A stretch of DNA of 64,000 nucleotides. It comes from Pholis gunnellus. Lineage: Eukaryota; Chordata; Actinopteri; Perciformes; Pholidae. Below are positions 43,442-57,700 of the stretch, one piece after another. The stretch is taken from NCBI GenBank assembly GCA_910591455.2, contig OU342806.1, positions 21,208,535 to 21,272,534 of the forward strand. The letters run 5' to 3'. Position numbers and translations under genes: made by a program. Below the pieces are notes generated by a model. It was not told where the DNA came from. It did no database searches and saw only the letters and a program-made list of their open reading frames with translations. The stretch's first letter is position 1; each line of letters starts with the position of its first letter.

Positions 43442-45747
43442 TCACTTCTTCTGTTGAATGAAATTCAAATTTACTTGATGTCGGACGTGGGGGACCAGGG
43501 GGAAGTTTGGATTCGGATGCACCACAGACCCTGGTGAAAGAAAAAAATCCAAGTCAGTACACATGGAGAACTTGTGTTAATCTATTCCTGTCAGCGGCAA
43601 TAAAATAAATATCTGTCATGTCTGACCTTGGGCCATGAAGGGTTTTCCAGGCTGGTAGCCTCCGTTGCCCTGCTGGATGAAGTTCTGGGGCATCCGGTAG
43701 GGCCAGGATGGAGGCAGGGCATACTGTGGTGTTTTATTGTGCTCCCATAACCGAGAGTTTTGGCCTACGCCTACAAACTGGGCTGGGTGGCTTGACTCTG
43801 TGGAGACAAAATCCGAACACACTCAATAACTCCGAAAAAAAAGACAACGTTCAATCAAATCTAATAATGTAATATCCCAGTAACACCCTCAGTGAACACT
43901 GTTCCTTCACCAGTGATGGTATGAACCGTTATCAACATCCTAAAGAACTGCATCTTACAGCATTTAACCCTTCACTGTCTAAAATGATGAAGGTTCACTC
44001 ATGTGTTACTGTGACCCACCTCCTATCTGTCTTACATCTGTAAACAAGAGTAACTACAGTTGACATAGTAGATAGAAAACAGTCAAATACAGTTCTACTT
44101 CTGGGTGACTGCAGGAGATGGTACATAATACTTAAATGAATTAGAAAAATGAATCACAACTGTCCAAAGTTCTGCTGAAATGTGACGTCTGTATGTCTCG
44201 ATAAGGGGGCGTGGACCCGATCAGAGTGAGCATGCCACCTTGTACTTGCAGATTACAAGACAACATCACAGATATATGGTTTTTAAATTATTCCTTGATT
44301 TTCTCTGGAAAAAGGCAAATAACTACTGTTGCAATTAATATTATAGACTGGGGACAAAATCAGAAATGTAATTGTATAATTAGGATGACACATATGACAA
44401 CTCAATCTGTATTTAAAAGATACAGAAACAGGAAGACAAAAAGACAGACGGTGCCACCAAAGTTCACCCAGTGAATACCTGACTTGACCACAGTGCCATT
44501 GCCCATGAGTGACCCAGGTTGTGCCAAGTGGTTGTGCCAGTGTCCTTCCCGTCCTGGCCCGAGGCCCAACTGTCTCCCCGCCGGCTGGGCGAAGATGATG
44601 CTGGGGTCGTTCAGGTTCATCGGGTTGGGGTTGCCCCCTGAGCCTATGGGGCTCCCGTTCCCCGACACCGAACGCAGGGCGAATTTCAGACCGGGCGGGG
44701 AGGGGCCGTTGGGAGAGGACGTGGTGAGGACTGGTCCGTGTATGGGCCAGGAGGTGGAGGGGATGTGGACTGGGTGATGAGGCGGCCCCTGGGACTGGTG
44801 TGACTGGTGCTGGTGAGAGGGAAGAAGCCCCAGTGCGCTGAGCGCCCCTGGGTGGTACTGGCCTGGATGGGAGGTAGGGAAGCTGAAGAGAGACAGGGGG
44901 ACCTGGGGGTGAACAGGCTGCTTCGGGGGACCAGCGGGACCGGTCTTAATGTGGGAGGGCTGAGGGGAACTGGAGGCCTTTGAGGAACTCTGAGGAACAG
45001 CTGTAGGCTGCGGGGAGTAGGGCGGAGTCTGCCGACTATCGGACTATTGACAAGAAGAAAGAAATACGTTGTTTTAAACTGCGGAAAGTCATGCTTTTTA
45101 TATTTATGATGAAATAGTCATTAATTCAACCTGGAAAACATTATTAAATTTCCAAATTCTGTTTCATTAACAGCTTTGCCGTATCAACAGAGGTTTAAAA
45201 GGTCAAGTTCATCCAAATTAGTTTGAATTGCACACGTGTCAAGATATCATTGTGAACCAGTTTTATAGGGACTATTAATTATGACAAACTTCTTACACAC
45301 CCAAGTGTTTTGACATGTGCATAGAATGTTAAAGTCTTGACTGAAAAAAACAAAGAATTCTACACACTCAATCACGTTCTCAATTACATTTCAGCTGTGA
45401 GGCCTTCATCAGTTAAGATGATGAAGGTCTGTGGACTGACAGATCTTTTACCATTAATTTCTTTACAGAGACTACGACAACACACATTCTCACACATATC
45501 TTTCACTTCTATGGGCCCAACAAATTCCATTTACTTCCTTTTGTGTTTGGATGGAGGCAGAATTCTTTACAGAAGTGAGAAATGATTTGTATACATATTT
45601 GTAATGTGGGTGAACTGACCCCAGTGTAATGTCTCACTATTGTACTCACACATTCAGAGGGCTGTCTGGTCCTTCCAGGACCGTCTGCAGCTGCCTGGGG
45701 GATGGGGATGGACTGGGAGCTCACTACAGTTCGTACCATGTGGGGAA
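43442..45747 (-). CDS. tut4: tut4 exons 27-30: Pro/Gln/Ser-rich C-terminal tail
   Basis: Exons are 45,747-45,650, 45,043-44,479, 43,797-43,627 and 43,530-43,442 (stop TGA). The tail is low-complexity, but short islands match human TUT4: TPPYSPQP, SWPIHGPV, NLNDPSIIFAQPAGR, SWPYRMPQNF and QQGN. The last exon gives HPNPNFPLVPHVRHQVNLNF and ends QQKK. Exon 27 has overlapping donors (GAAT|GTGTGAG and GAATGT|GTGAGT); only the second keeps the exon 28 reading frame. Confidence 0.9.
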
Positions 45748-48700
45748 CTGGGGAAGAATAAGAATGAGTTATTTTCAGCCCCTAATATGAATATCAGCTG
45801 TGTGTCACGACGGTTAACCTTTGTTGGATGTGGATATTGTGGATACCTGGTGCTCCGGCGGTCCTCTGTTTGAGGTGGCGGTACTCAGGACAGTCCCTCC
45901 TTACGTGCCCCATGTCCCCACACTGGAAACAACGCCTGTCTTTCGGCTCCCGCTCCTCCTCTTTTATGTCCTCGTCTTTGTCGTTTTCCTTCTTCTTCAT
46001 CCTGGCAGAGGACAAAGTTCAGGGCACATCAAGAAGGGAAGAATACATCTGACACATTCAGTACAATCCCACATAAATGAGAACACACACGAATAACAAC
46101 AATGGTACAGGCTCTTGTAAATATGAAATAGACCTCTGTACTCTGCTACCAATCCTACAAAACTCGTCCAACAAAAAAGATTAAGATGTTAATTGAAATG
46201 ATAATTTCAACAAAATTTGTAAATGTACACAACGAAGGATTTTTAAGGTTGAAACGGTTACATATTGATAGCTTCAGCTAGTTATAAGACAGTTATAAAA
46301 TAAAGTGCACCTTTACAAACACCACCTATTGAACAGTCTAACCTCACTAAGTTGGCTGAACTTAGTGGGACCGTCAGGAAATAGTCAATCTCTTGCTGTT
46401 GCTCGTCTACTTGTTTCAGAAGTTTTTCTTCTCAATCACGTGTTTGTCTCTCGGATTTACTTTTTGCTGTCACCTGTTCTTTGTTCCCACTTTGACTTTT
46501 TTACTGTGGAAAAATGTATGAACTTTATCAAAATAGAACATGTTCTATTACACCTACGTATAGTAGCCGTATCACAATTAAAAAAGGAGAAAGAAAATAA
46601 AACTTGAGTTGATTTCACCATCACTAATTGTGTTTAAATTCACAGCTACTGAATGCTGGAAATGACAACACTCATTCATTAAGAAGAGAGAGAGAGTTAG
46701 AAACAAACAACTCTTAGACCTGAAACCATAATTGGAAAGCTACAATGACGCAGTATACTTAACATAAAGATAAATAAAGGGAAACTGGCTATTTAATGTT
46801 TATTGACACTTAATGAACCTACTCGTAGATCATCCATCTAAACTTGTGTTTCTGGACATCGAATAGTCACTGTTGCTCCCCAATATGTTTTGATGTATAA
46901 AAAGCAGGACTGTGGACAGTGATGCTTTAAAAAAAAAAAAAAAAAAAAAGTAATACATTTGAAATATCACAAAGAGGGGACAACCTGCGTCTCTTTGGAC
47001 AGTCCTTCATGTAATGTCCAATCTTCCCGCAGATCCTGCAGCACCTGTCATTGGGCGCCAACTCGCCGTCTGTCAACACTTTTGAGTCAAAGAAGTAGTC
47101 CTGCAGCAGAACACAACGGAAACAGCAGATAGTTTAGACAGTTTCCTCGGGACACAGAGCTCACCGCATTCAAATTGTTGGTTGGAGAGTGACGTACCAC
47201 TTCGGTCCCCATTATGGGGTAGAACGGAGTCCCAAACAACTTTCTCCCGTTTATAAAGGCCTTCATGATGAAGTTTGTCACTAGAGGAAGCAAACAAGGA
47301 ACATTTTCACACCGTCGTTAAATTGAAGCAGAAGCTGACATGAACACCTGCTTCTTCATTCAAATGAACTGCTAGATAGGCTGGACTGCCAGAGATCAGA
47401 AGTCTCTAGTAAAAGGAAAAAAAGACATCCATGACAAGAAAACACATGATAGACTACGGTACTTACTTTTGCGAGAAACTCCAGCACCAAGATTATGGTT
47501 CAAATCAAAGGGATCTGAGGAGAAGAACAGATGAGTGAGTGGAAGAGAAGATCCTGGAGTGCCTTGGTGGCCAAATGGTTACAGCGCATGCCAGATAACC
47601 GCAACAACCAACGTTCGATTCAGGCATTTATTGCATATCATACCCCTCCGTCTCCAACATAATAGTTTAGAAAGAAAACTTAATAGGAAAGAAAACTTAA
47701 AACGGAGCAAAAGATCCGTGTGCGCACCTTCAATAGCGATGCATTTACTGGTCCACTGCTTCTCAAAGGTGGTGAGGCGTTTCCTTTGGCGGATGCTGAT
47801 GACGTGCTCTTTGAAGTCAAATTCTTCAGTGTAAAAGCGAAGGAGACCCAACCACAGCTCTCCCACCGACTCCGTGTTCGGCTGCAGCTCTGAGAGATGC
47901 CGACGCTGTACGGACAGAAGAGACACACTCAGTATCTATTTATATTTAATGCTGAGATAGCAGAAGATTTGTGACAGGAGAAATGGCAGATGTGGACTAC
48001 ATTCAGATAATTACATTTTGTATTCATTTAATGCACTACCATCTCAAATTGAAGATCATCCTTTTTAAAGTCCGTTTTATTTAACTCACCAGATCCTCAA
48101 GGTCATCACAAAAGAAAGCATTCCAGCCATCTACCATCCGCTGGGGTACAGTGTTCCCATCAAAGATCTAAAAAGACATCATACAGAGCTATTTATCATG
48201 TTTTGGTTAAGGATAAGCCCTTTATGTTTCAGTTTGAGTTCATTTCTTCTGAGTCATTAATGAGGGACCGGTACCTCCTGTAAGACCGGAATCACTGGGG
48301 GCTGCTTCTGCTGCAGGAAGTAAAGCACCATCAAGATGTAAGCGTAAGATGAGAGGCTTCCTCTGGACGCGTCCCCAATGTCGCAGCGCTGTGAGCACGG
48401 AGGGACGTTAGTTAAAAAAGCAAGAGAAAACACAGCAACACTTCAGTGGCTTCAGGTGCTCCTCAGAAACATGCTATTAGGTGTATAGTACATGAGATAT
48501 GAGCACATCACTTATTTTATTAGGGGGAAAAAACAACACCACGTATCACTGATGAGAGTGGCTGGTCAGAAGTCAGCTTTCTGGCACCTGCAACCACACC
48601 CAACAGTGATGTCACGGTGCCCTGGGCATTCAGTTACTCTTACAGTTAAAACGTAGCCTCGTTAGTGTGGATACCAGTAAGTAAGTGTTACTAAGTGGAG

Positions 48701-51700
48701 ATTAGTCATCAAATTGAAATGCCTTTTAACATACAAATTAGTTCTGACATCTCAAACATGATATGTTACAAAATAATTGATAAATGGTGTAGCTTTAACT
48801 GTTGACTGAAGCAATCAACAAAACAAGACATGAGCCAAGGAACACATGGAAGTGAGAAAAAGCTATTCAGTCGGCCTGGAATTACGGTTATTTTGTCATA
48901 ACAATATAGTTACGGCTTAGAGTGACCAGAAGAGGTCATATGGAATATACAGGACTGTCTCAGAAAATTAGAATATTGTGATAATCCCCACGTGTGATTT
49001 AGTTTACTGAACCAAGCTAAGTGTTTTTCAAGGCTCAGGAAACCCTTGCAGGTGTTTCGAGTTAATTAGACGATTCAAGTGATTAGTTGAATACCCTACT
49101 AGTATACTTTTTCATGATATTCTAATATTTAGAGATAGGATATTTGAGTTTTCTTAAGCTGTAAGCCATAATCAGCAATATTAAAAGAATAAAAGGCTTG
49201 CAATATTTCAGTTGATTTGTAATGAATCCAGAATGCATGACATTTTTGTTTTTTTAATTGCATTACACAAAATAAAGAACTTTATCACAATATTCTAATT
49301 TTCTGAGACAGTCCTGTAGATGACATATTTGACAATAAAATTATTATTTTAAAAAAAAGGTGTAAAAATGTCCAGGCATCACTTGGTAAATCTATGAGTG
49401 ACATTATATAACATGGAGCCAATAAGGTCCGTTGGGTTGCGTGATTAAATTGTTTCCTCTCACTTTAAACTGCACTCTACTCATTCTGAAAATACATTTT
49501 GCCATGTACGCATACAAGAATGAAACTAAGTTTAAATTGGATTGGCTGTTTTATGTTTGGTACATCGCCTTTTCAAACTTGTTATTTCCGGAAGTTATAT
49601 TACAGCTTGTCATACTGCAGTCAAACCCAGTTAGCTTACCTTTTATTGTAATTGACTGCTTCCATATTTTTTCATCCACTGGATCTATAATTGCCATTCA
49701 CGAGGGCTCGCTGTTACAATGGGCTTAACCGTCTAAACAACTGACATTTCATGGTGCACTTACATTAAGTAAACCAGTACTCTGAAGACATTACACATAG
49801 ATTTAGCAATGAATTTGCAAATAGCTGGAGCGACCCAATCCAGATGTCTCAATGTTGTTGTTTTTTTTTATGTCAGGAAGCCGTAGTTATGGGATGTATT
49901 CAGGCAGTGCTCTTGAATGTCAATACAATTTCGACAGACACGTTTGAAGTAAGAACTAGGACAGAAAACTACAGAGCAAACTGTCCAAAAGCAACCAGTT
50001 AAGGGTTACTGTATCAGTCAGACAGCTTTCACACACCTTTGCAAAGACCTTCATTGTGTATCCCAGGAATTGCACACGTGGATCCAGGGCTGCATACATA
50101 GCCAGCATTCTGGTGTTGTGTTGAGCCTACACAGATAACCCATCAAAATTAATTCATACAGCACTTTCAATAAATAAAAGGCTTTATATAACAGGGAACA
50201 AAGGTTCTGGTTCACTTACCAGAGTATTATAAAGGCTAATATCGCCCTCCAAACCACTCTGTCTGTGTTCAAACTTCACAATAGGCACTTTGGCTGTTGT
50301 GATAGGCAAGATGTTCCTCAAACCTGTGATGTTGGGAAAAATGGGAGATCACAACCAGTCCGATTCAGTCCTTGACACATAGAAATATATCTAACGGGAT
50401 AATTAGTACGTGTTAATTCACCTGTATGCTTTTTGAGCACTTTTGCGAGGCCTTCAATGATCTCTTTGCAGTTCAGCCTCTGTTCAGACAGATCAAAACA
50501 CAAATGTAACTATGTGGTAGACTATAAGGGTCACATCTCTTCTCTCGATGAGGAAGCGTGAACTACATTAAATGTCGTTGTGCGTTTTGTCCGCCTACCT
50601 CTGCAGTCTCATGGCCCTCCAGAGTCATGCAGATGTCGAGGTCACTGTCGCGGAAGCCAAAGCCATTCTTGGAGGAGCCAAACAAGCAGAGCTGAGCTTT
50701 ATCTGTGGATTCAGGCACAGGAAGAGTTTCTAATTTCCATCCAAATGGAAAATAGACATTCTGTATCATTATCGGAAATTCCCAAAGACAAATAAACAAC
50801 TGTTTCTCCAATCATAACTAGTCTTTTAAAAGTCTCTTTAACAGAAATACTGATTCATTCACTCGGATTGATTATTCTGAACTAAACTCTTGTGGTTGTT
50901 ATTGAAACTCAACAATTCACCCAGACTTTTCAAAATAAAGGCCTTCCAGGGAAGACATTATGTCTTGTGTACAGCTGGAAGGCCTTGCAACTTGAAATGT
51001 ACAGAGCATTAAGTTCGCATTATCAACAACAAATGAATACAGAAAATAAATGGAGGGCTTGCAGATGAAATATTTATAAAATGACATGAGAAAAAAGGCC
51101 TGGTTCTCTCTACATTGAAGGAGTATACATAAAGGCTCTGGTCAATACTTCGTAGTTCATGCTTAATGCTCACCATTGTACTCCTTCCTTATGAACCTCT
51201 CCAGGCTGCAGAGGATCTGCTCCCTCTTCTGCTGCTCAGCATGTGTCGGTGACAATTCATCTAAAAAAACAGAACAGTAATTCAATCAGACAGAGCTGCA
51301 ATGCTTACTCGTTTCATCTCATTAGTCAATCAAAATAAAATGAATCGCAATTTTTTCGTCGGTCTTTCTTGGTCTCAATTATAGTGAAATAAATATTTTG
51401 GGGTTTTGGTCTAATCAATTATCTGCTAATTAATCAAAAATGAAAATGATAATAATTTGCAGCACTACAACCCTTTAATACTGATTCTCTAATACTGGTT
51501 AAGTGATACTGGGCAGGCTTACTTGTAGTGGATAAGAGTAAACCTACTAGTTTAGGTCATAGTTGGGAAGAAGATGTAACGCAGTTTACTTTTAAATGGG
51601 TTTAAAGTATACACAAAATAAGACACGTTCACGTTCTCTGATCCAAAGTTATTTCCCGTCCTTGTTTTAGCTGCATGTCTTCTTCCTATGTAGGTACATT

Positions 51701-54700
51701 GAGAGCAGCGTAAAACCGGAGTCAGATTACTTGTATGTTCCTTGCTACCTTTCATAACAGAGTCAAGTGAAAGAAAGTGCACCGTTGACCACATACAGAA
51801 GCACAATTTGCAGAGCCCGTCGAGGATATCTCTGAAGCGGTCGTTCATAGGAGGCAGAGGCTTCAGCTCAATCTTCTTGAAGTCTTCAGGACACTCGTCC
51901 TTCAGGTGACCATCTCGCTTGCACATGCTACACACAACAGTCGGGGGCTGGAACGACAAATTTCAAAAGACGATAAATGTAATGATTGGTTACGCATGAC
52001 GGCCTCAAACAGAGTGCAAGATAATGGCGTGCACTTATAGAACAGCATGGTGACAAAACATTTGTGTGGGGGCAATTTCCCCATGTTGGATGTCTTAAAG
52101 GTTGCATTATGCTCGGACAACCTGAAGCCCATATATAGACCATGTCAATAATCCAATAAAGACCCTCCCTAAATTTAAACATCTCACCTAAGTGACCTGA
52201 AACCATCAATGCTGACAGGATGATGCTTCTCCTAAACTGCAGCTATAAACGTGGGAAAGGTTGAAATCTACAATTTATGTCTTTTTCTTCTTCTTTTTTT
52301 TTGTTTCAAAATACCTCCATCACAAACAGTTCAGAAGCTATATTAAATAGTATTAAATACACAATTTAGGATTTTTGGCAGTACAATGGGTTACAATATT
52401 TTACCATTGTCAAAAGAAAAAATATAATTTATACTCAAATCAACAGTCAACAAATACTAGATTTTATGCTGGATTACAAACGGTGAATGGTGATAATTAC
52501 CTTCCCACTAGTAAAAATCATCTTATCAAACACATAGTGAAGATCCTCTGACGCAACAGGTCCGTCCTTATCTGAAATACTGCTTCCCTCCACCTCCACC
52601 TCTTCCTCTTCCTCCTCCTCCTCCTCCTCCTTGTCACTGTCCAGCAGAACTGTGGGGCAGAAAGATGGCTTGTTCCCCTCATGGAGAGCCATGTCCATGA
52701 GGCTTGCGTCTAAAGTCTTCTCATTACTTTTTCTGGACGGATCTGATCCATCTTCATCATCACTGTCAGGCTCCTCATCCTCCTTAAACCCTCGCTGCCC
52801 CCTCTGAGATCCTAGGCTTTTTCCATCTTCCTCATCCTCTTCTTTCTCAAGCTCTTCCAATTTTGCACCGTGCTTGTCTGCCTTCTTGGCTCTCTGGCGC
52901 CCCCCAGTGCTCCTTCTCTGAGGGCACGCAAAGTATTTGTAAGCCGTACGTAAACGCTCCTGGATGTACTCAAACACCATTTGGCTGTTCAAGCTTCGCG
53001 CGACATTCCTCTTCAAGGCAAAAGGATCTGAAATGTAAAAACAATAATACGTGAGAGTGAATTTCTGCTATTTCTCCAGACCAATCAAACCATTATTTAT
53101 TTTTTTACAATGAAGTAGTCTCTCACCTTCAATGGCGAGCCTGCGGCGAGGCCAGTTCTTCACTTCTCTAGAGAGGAGCTCCTTTAGGCGGATGCTGATG
53201 ATGTTTTCTTCAAGAGCAAACTCCAGTGTGTAGAAACGTAAGAGCTCCAACCACAACTGGCCCAACGACACACCTTTACCCAGGTCCAAAGTCAGGCGAG
53301 TCTTTAAGGGACAGCAAAAGAGGCATAGTAAAAAGCAGGGTGACACAGCAAGAATATCAACACTGTCCGCCATTTTTCCAAAAGCATGATGTGAAATCTG
53401 AATCAAAGTCAGTCTAAATTGCTCTCTTATGACATGATTGTGTGCTGCAGTGAGACTCACCAAGCCTTCTGAGTAATAAGCATCAGCAGGTTTTTTCTGC
53501 TCTGGTTTGGGTCTGCCTTCTCCTCTGGCATCGTTTCGGTTGTCCGTGGAGCTTGGAGGTCTGCGCTCCCACCGGACAAACACGTCCAGCGAGATTCCAG
53601 TGAGATGATACTCGTCCACATGTTTCACATCAAAGTCTTCGATCTGAAAGAGGAGAATCAAGTCAAACAGAGAAGACAATTAACATTAAACAAAGAGGTG
53701 ACCTTAAATACTATATCGTGATGCTACTGGTGAAGGCTTGGGGCCTTGCTACACTACACTCCTAGTGGTCATCTCACAGCTCGTGTTGCTGCCTATATCA
53801 CAGCTAAAAGATTTCATATCCAAAATACAATGCCCAAAGAATATGATGTTACCAAGTGTAAAGAAATACGCAAACATAATTGTATTAATTACAAAAGTAA
53901 TATTTGCCAATATATTAATTATCAACAAATATTGATGGTGTATAATGTCTGAAGAAAATAAAGCCATCAAGGTTAGAAATCTGAATTCGTATTATTGTGT
54001 GCAGAGTTACAGTGTAAAGAAAACATCCACAGGAGGAAGAAGACTACAAAAGACTGTCTGTGCTTTTTGTAACCTAAACAAGAAAGTGATAGTCGCCCTC
54101 TGATGTTAGCATTTCTATCTCAGTGAGAAGTAGTTAAAATGTCCACATTTTTTTAAATAATTATTAATATTTCGTTCACCACTTTAGCCTTTATTGACAG
54201 AGATTATTGAGACAGAGGACATGAGGAGACAGTGGAGGAAGTCATGTAACAAAATTCCCCTACCAACGACTTTGAGATTGCACGCGATGCATCTTAATTT
54301 AGTAGATTACACGGAAGCCTCGCATTTTTATCCACCCAGCCCACCATGCATTTTTTGAGGAAAGCGCCAAGGCCCTCCAGTTCTAGAAAGTTCAGCTCTT
54401 AGTGAAAAAATGCTCTCCATCACTGCATTATTTCCTCTGCTGTGCAAGCAGAAAAGCACATGTCGAGCACAAAGAAGTAAACTACAATTACAAAAGTGAA
54501 AGAAAGCCTACTGTTGCTGTCTGATCTCACAGAACAGGGAAGCGAACATTTGGGTCACTTGGGAGATTTAGGATAAGTTTTAGATTTGATTGTTATGTTA
54601 TGTTTGGACCTGTTGATGCGACTGTTGTGTGATGTGGTAGCAGAGTGTTTCTGGCACAACTTCACCTACTTTAAAAGTGCACGGAGAAGGGAGTTGGGTG

Positions 54701-57700
54701 TAGGTACAGGTTCATGGGCACATACCACACCCAGCAGTGATGCCGGGTGTGGAATGTTGTTGGAATGAGGGCTTGAAGCTTTCAAACATGGCGAGCAGCA
54801 AAACACTGGTTTTCTTCTCTTTAACGTGCAACTTCAGAAAACCTTTGTTTAAGTGTGTGTCTATTATTTATTTTTTTAGGTTTTCGTATCATTCTGTAGC
54901 TTCCCACTGGTGTTCCTGATGTATTCAGACTCGAACATTCAATTTTGTATGTTTAGCATCAAAATACAATATAACAGATTCAGTTTTCTGTCAGAAATGG
55001 CTGTCTGATTGCACGGTTAAGCGGTGAAAGCGGAAATCCGGCAGACAGAGACACACTTTCACATCTAAATCTTGTGTTCAACCCAGGTTTCCCAACACAG
55101 ACCTGAGACCTGTCAGACATGTCATGTACATGACGCAGACTAAGAATGTGGATCACAGTATGAATGGGTGAACAATGTCTACATTACACCTGGGACACTT
55201 ACACTATCAATTGTGTTTTCAGAGAACTGTATTACATTGCAGCTTGTTCCCCAGAATTATATTTAAATAAATAAAAATGTTTAGTTTGTGCTCTATTTAA
55301 AAAAAAAGGGGGGGGGGGTAGGCAGGATGGCACTTACAAATAAGTACAAATGCCTTCCCTGAGTGGAAAGGTGGACTAAGACCTGAAAAAACCCGACACG
55401 TCACATACCCAGCGGCCCAGGTAGACGGGGAGTATAGGGTCCTTCTTCTGCTGCAGGAAAAAGATGACCATGAGGGCTAAGGAGTACGAGGGGACGCCCC
55501 CCTCAGCCTGGCAGTCAACATGACACAGCTGTGGAGATAAACATACAGGGGGAAAAAAATGTTTTAGTCTGCATTTTAGCCTTATTTCATTTTCTATAAT
55601 TGGCATTAGGACATATAGGTAATATAGATTGTTTTTGCAGAGAGAGCGGTGCTATATTTAAAAAGAGAAAAATAAAAATAAATACCAAAGCATTGCCATC
55701 ACAAAGCGTTTGTGTTCTGTCTGCTTTAAAATCCATGAACAGTTTACTATTTGTGTGTGTCATCTGATTAACATACTAATTAGTAAAAAACAAAACAGGA
55801 TTTATAAGAATTGCGTTAAGCAAACTATTCTTTTTAATTTCCAACCTGCTGACACATGTTTTTGTACTTCAAAAGGGAATATCCGTTTTTGCTGAAACGT
55901 GTAGGAAAAATGCATACAAATAAAATAACTGAACACACTGAAACCCATCAGAAGCTATTTATCGGTTCTTCTTTCAGCCGAAGAGAGTCGGTCACAGCCT
56001 TACCCTTGCCCAGTAGCGGAAGGCCAGCACCAGGGGGATTAATCTGGGTTCCAGTTTAGACAGGGCTGCCAGGTGATTGGTGGTGAGACAAGCAACGTCA
56101 TTACCTGCACTCACTTTACACATCAGGCCGCTGCACAGGCACAGAAGTGAGGGAAGACCACCATGAAACGTTGGATGAAATTCTTAAATTTGACATTGAA
56201 CAGAACCTCAGTCTAACTGCTGCAACGGCTCATTGAGGGATAAGATATAGATTATGTTTTTAACCGAGAATATATAAAAGACTACGCAACACTGAAAGCT
56301 TAACTGTGATGTATTGCTCTTCCTTTTTCAAAAATATTTTCGGAAAGCACCAAAGTGGTGCCAGACTATAAATTAGTGTTGGAACTGCAAGCCGCAAAAG
56401 GGAGTTGATACCTACTGTAACAATGTGCAGTTACATAAGTACACTGACATGAGATCATCTAACACAACCGAGTGAAATGACACAATCTAAAGTGTTGCAA
56501 TGATAGAACGATTTATTTCCTCTAATCATCAATGTTAAGACAAAAACAAATATTGAAACATACGAGAACTACATACTATAAACTATCACTAAAGTAACCA
56601 TGAACTCCATTTCTAGACATGTATGACAAATTATTCAAACCTCAACGACAGTAAACTGACAGAAATATACAAAGTGAACTGAAAAGTGGTGAGAGGGTGC
56701 CTGACACAGAAAAACCCTGAAAATGCTTATTTTTGGTGTAATCAGGCCAGGGATGAGATCTGTTGTGTTTATTTATAGCTTCACAGACCAATCGGTAGAG
56801 AGCGCACTCCAGGTGACAGAGGTTTTCCTCTAAAAAGTTAAAATCTCAACTACTGATTGAGAAAAGATAAGAACATAGAAGAGAATGGAGACCTTCTGAT
56901 GGTGCTGCAGTGTTTTTTGATGTATCTATGCATGCTGCAAATATGGCTACTGATTTTAATATTATATTATTATCCAGTGGGTTTTATTTTCCCTCCAACT
57001 TTCCCTGTTTTTATGTTCATATGTCTTTTTTCCCTTATTGTAAAGCACTTTATGCTGCATTTATTGTATGAAAAATGCTACACAAATAAAACCTAAAAAT
57101 ACATTTCTACTATATATAGATATATAAATAAGTAATAAAAACATACATCTATGCATTTGATGATACACTTACTTGCTAACATCCCGACAGAAAATGGCAG
57201 GAACTTTGGCATGAAAATCTGACTCAACGTCAGAAAATTCAGCTATAGAAGAGAGACAGAAAAAAAAACACGTTAAATTACCTGGAGAAGAGTTGCACAA
57301 ACTCAAATTCATTGCAGGACTTTGACATAAAACTGGAACCATGACCAAAGCAGATAAGGAATTTCAAAAGAATGTGCTTCTTGACAACGTTCTGCTTCGT
57401 CTAATTTGCAAATGCTATCAGACACATGAACCAACAAAACAAAGCCAAGAATTCCAGACGAACAAAAACAGTGGGTTTATACTACTTAGTAAAAATTAGA
57501 GCTGGGCAATAATTTTGATTTGGACCTATAAATGGGTAATTATGGTACAGAACTGCCATCACTTCCCTGAGCTCCTGTAGTTCATAGTTAGCATGTGAGT
57601 TCTCTTCAGACACTGTTCAACATGGCATTAGCGCTAATAAAAAGGGAGGAGTTGGTAACGTGCCACAGGGCATGCACAATAACATGTCAATAACATGTTT

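Noticed and set aside
43616..43822. Separate small gene for the 68-residue frame ending MAQGQT
   Set aside because: It is tut4 exon 29 read through its donor into the intron.
45821..46096. Plus-strand open frames over the tut4 CCHC exon
   Set aside because: They are antisense shadows of exon 26; no homology or splice context of their own.
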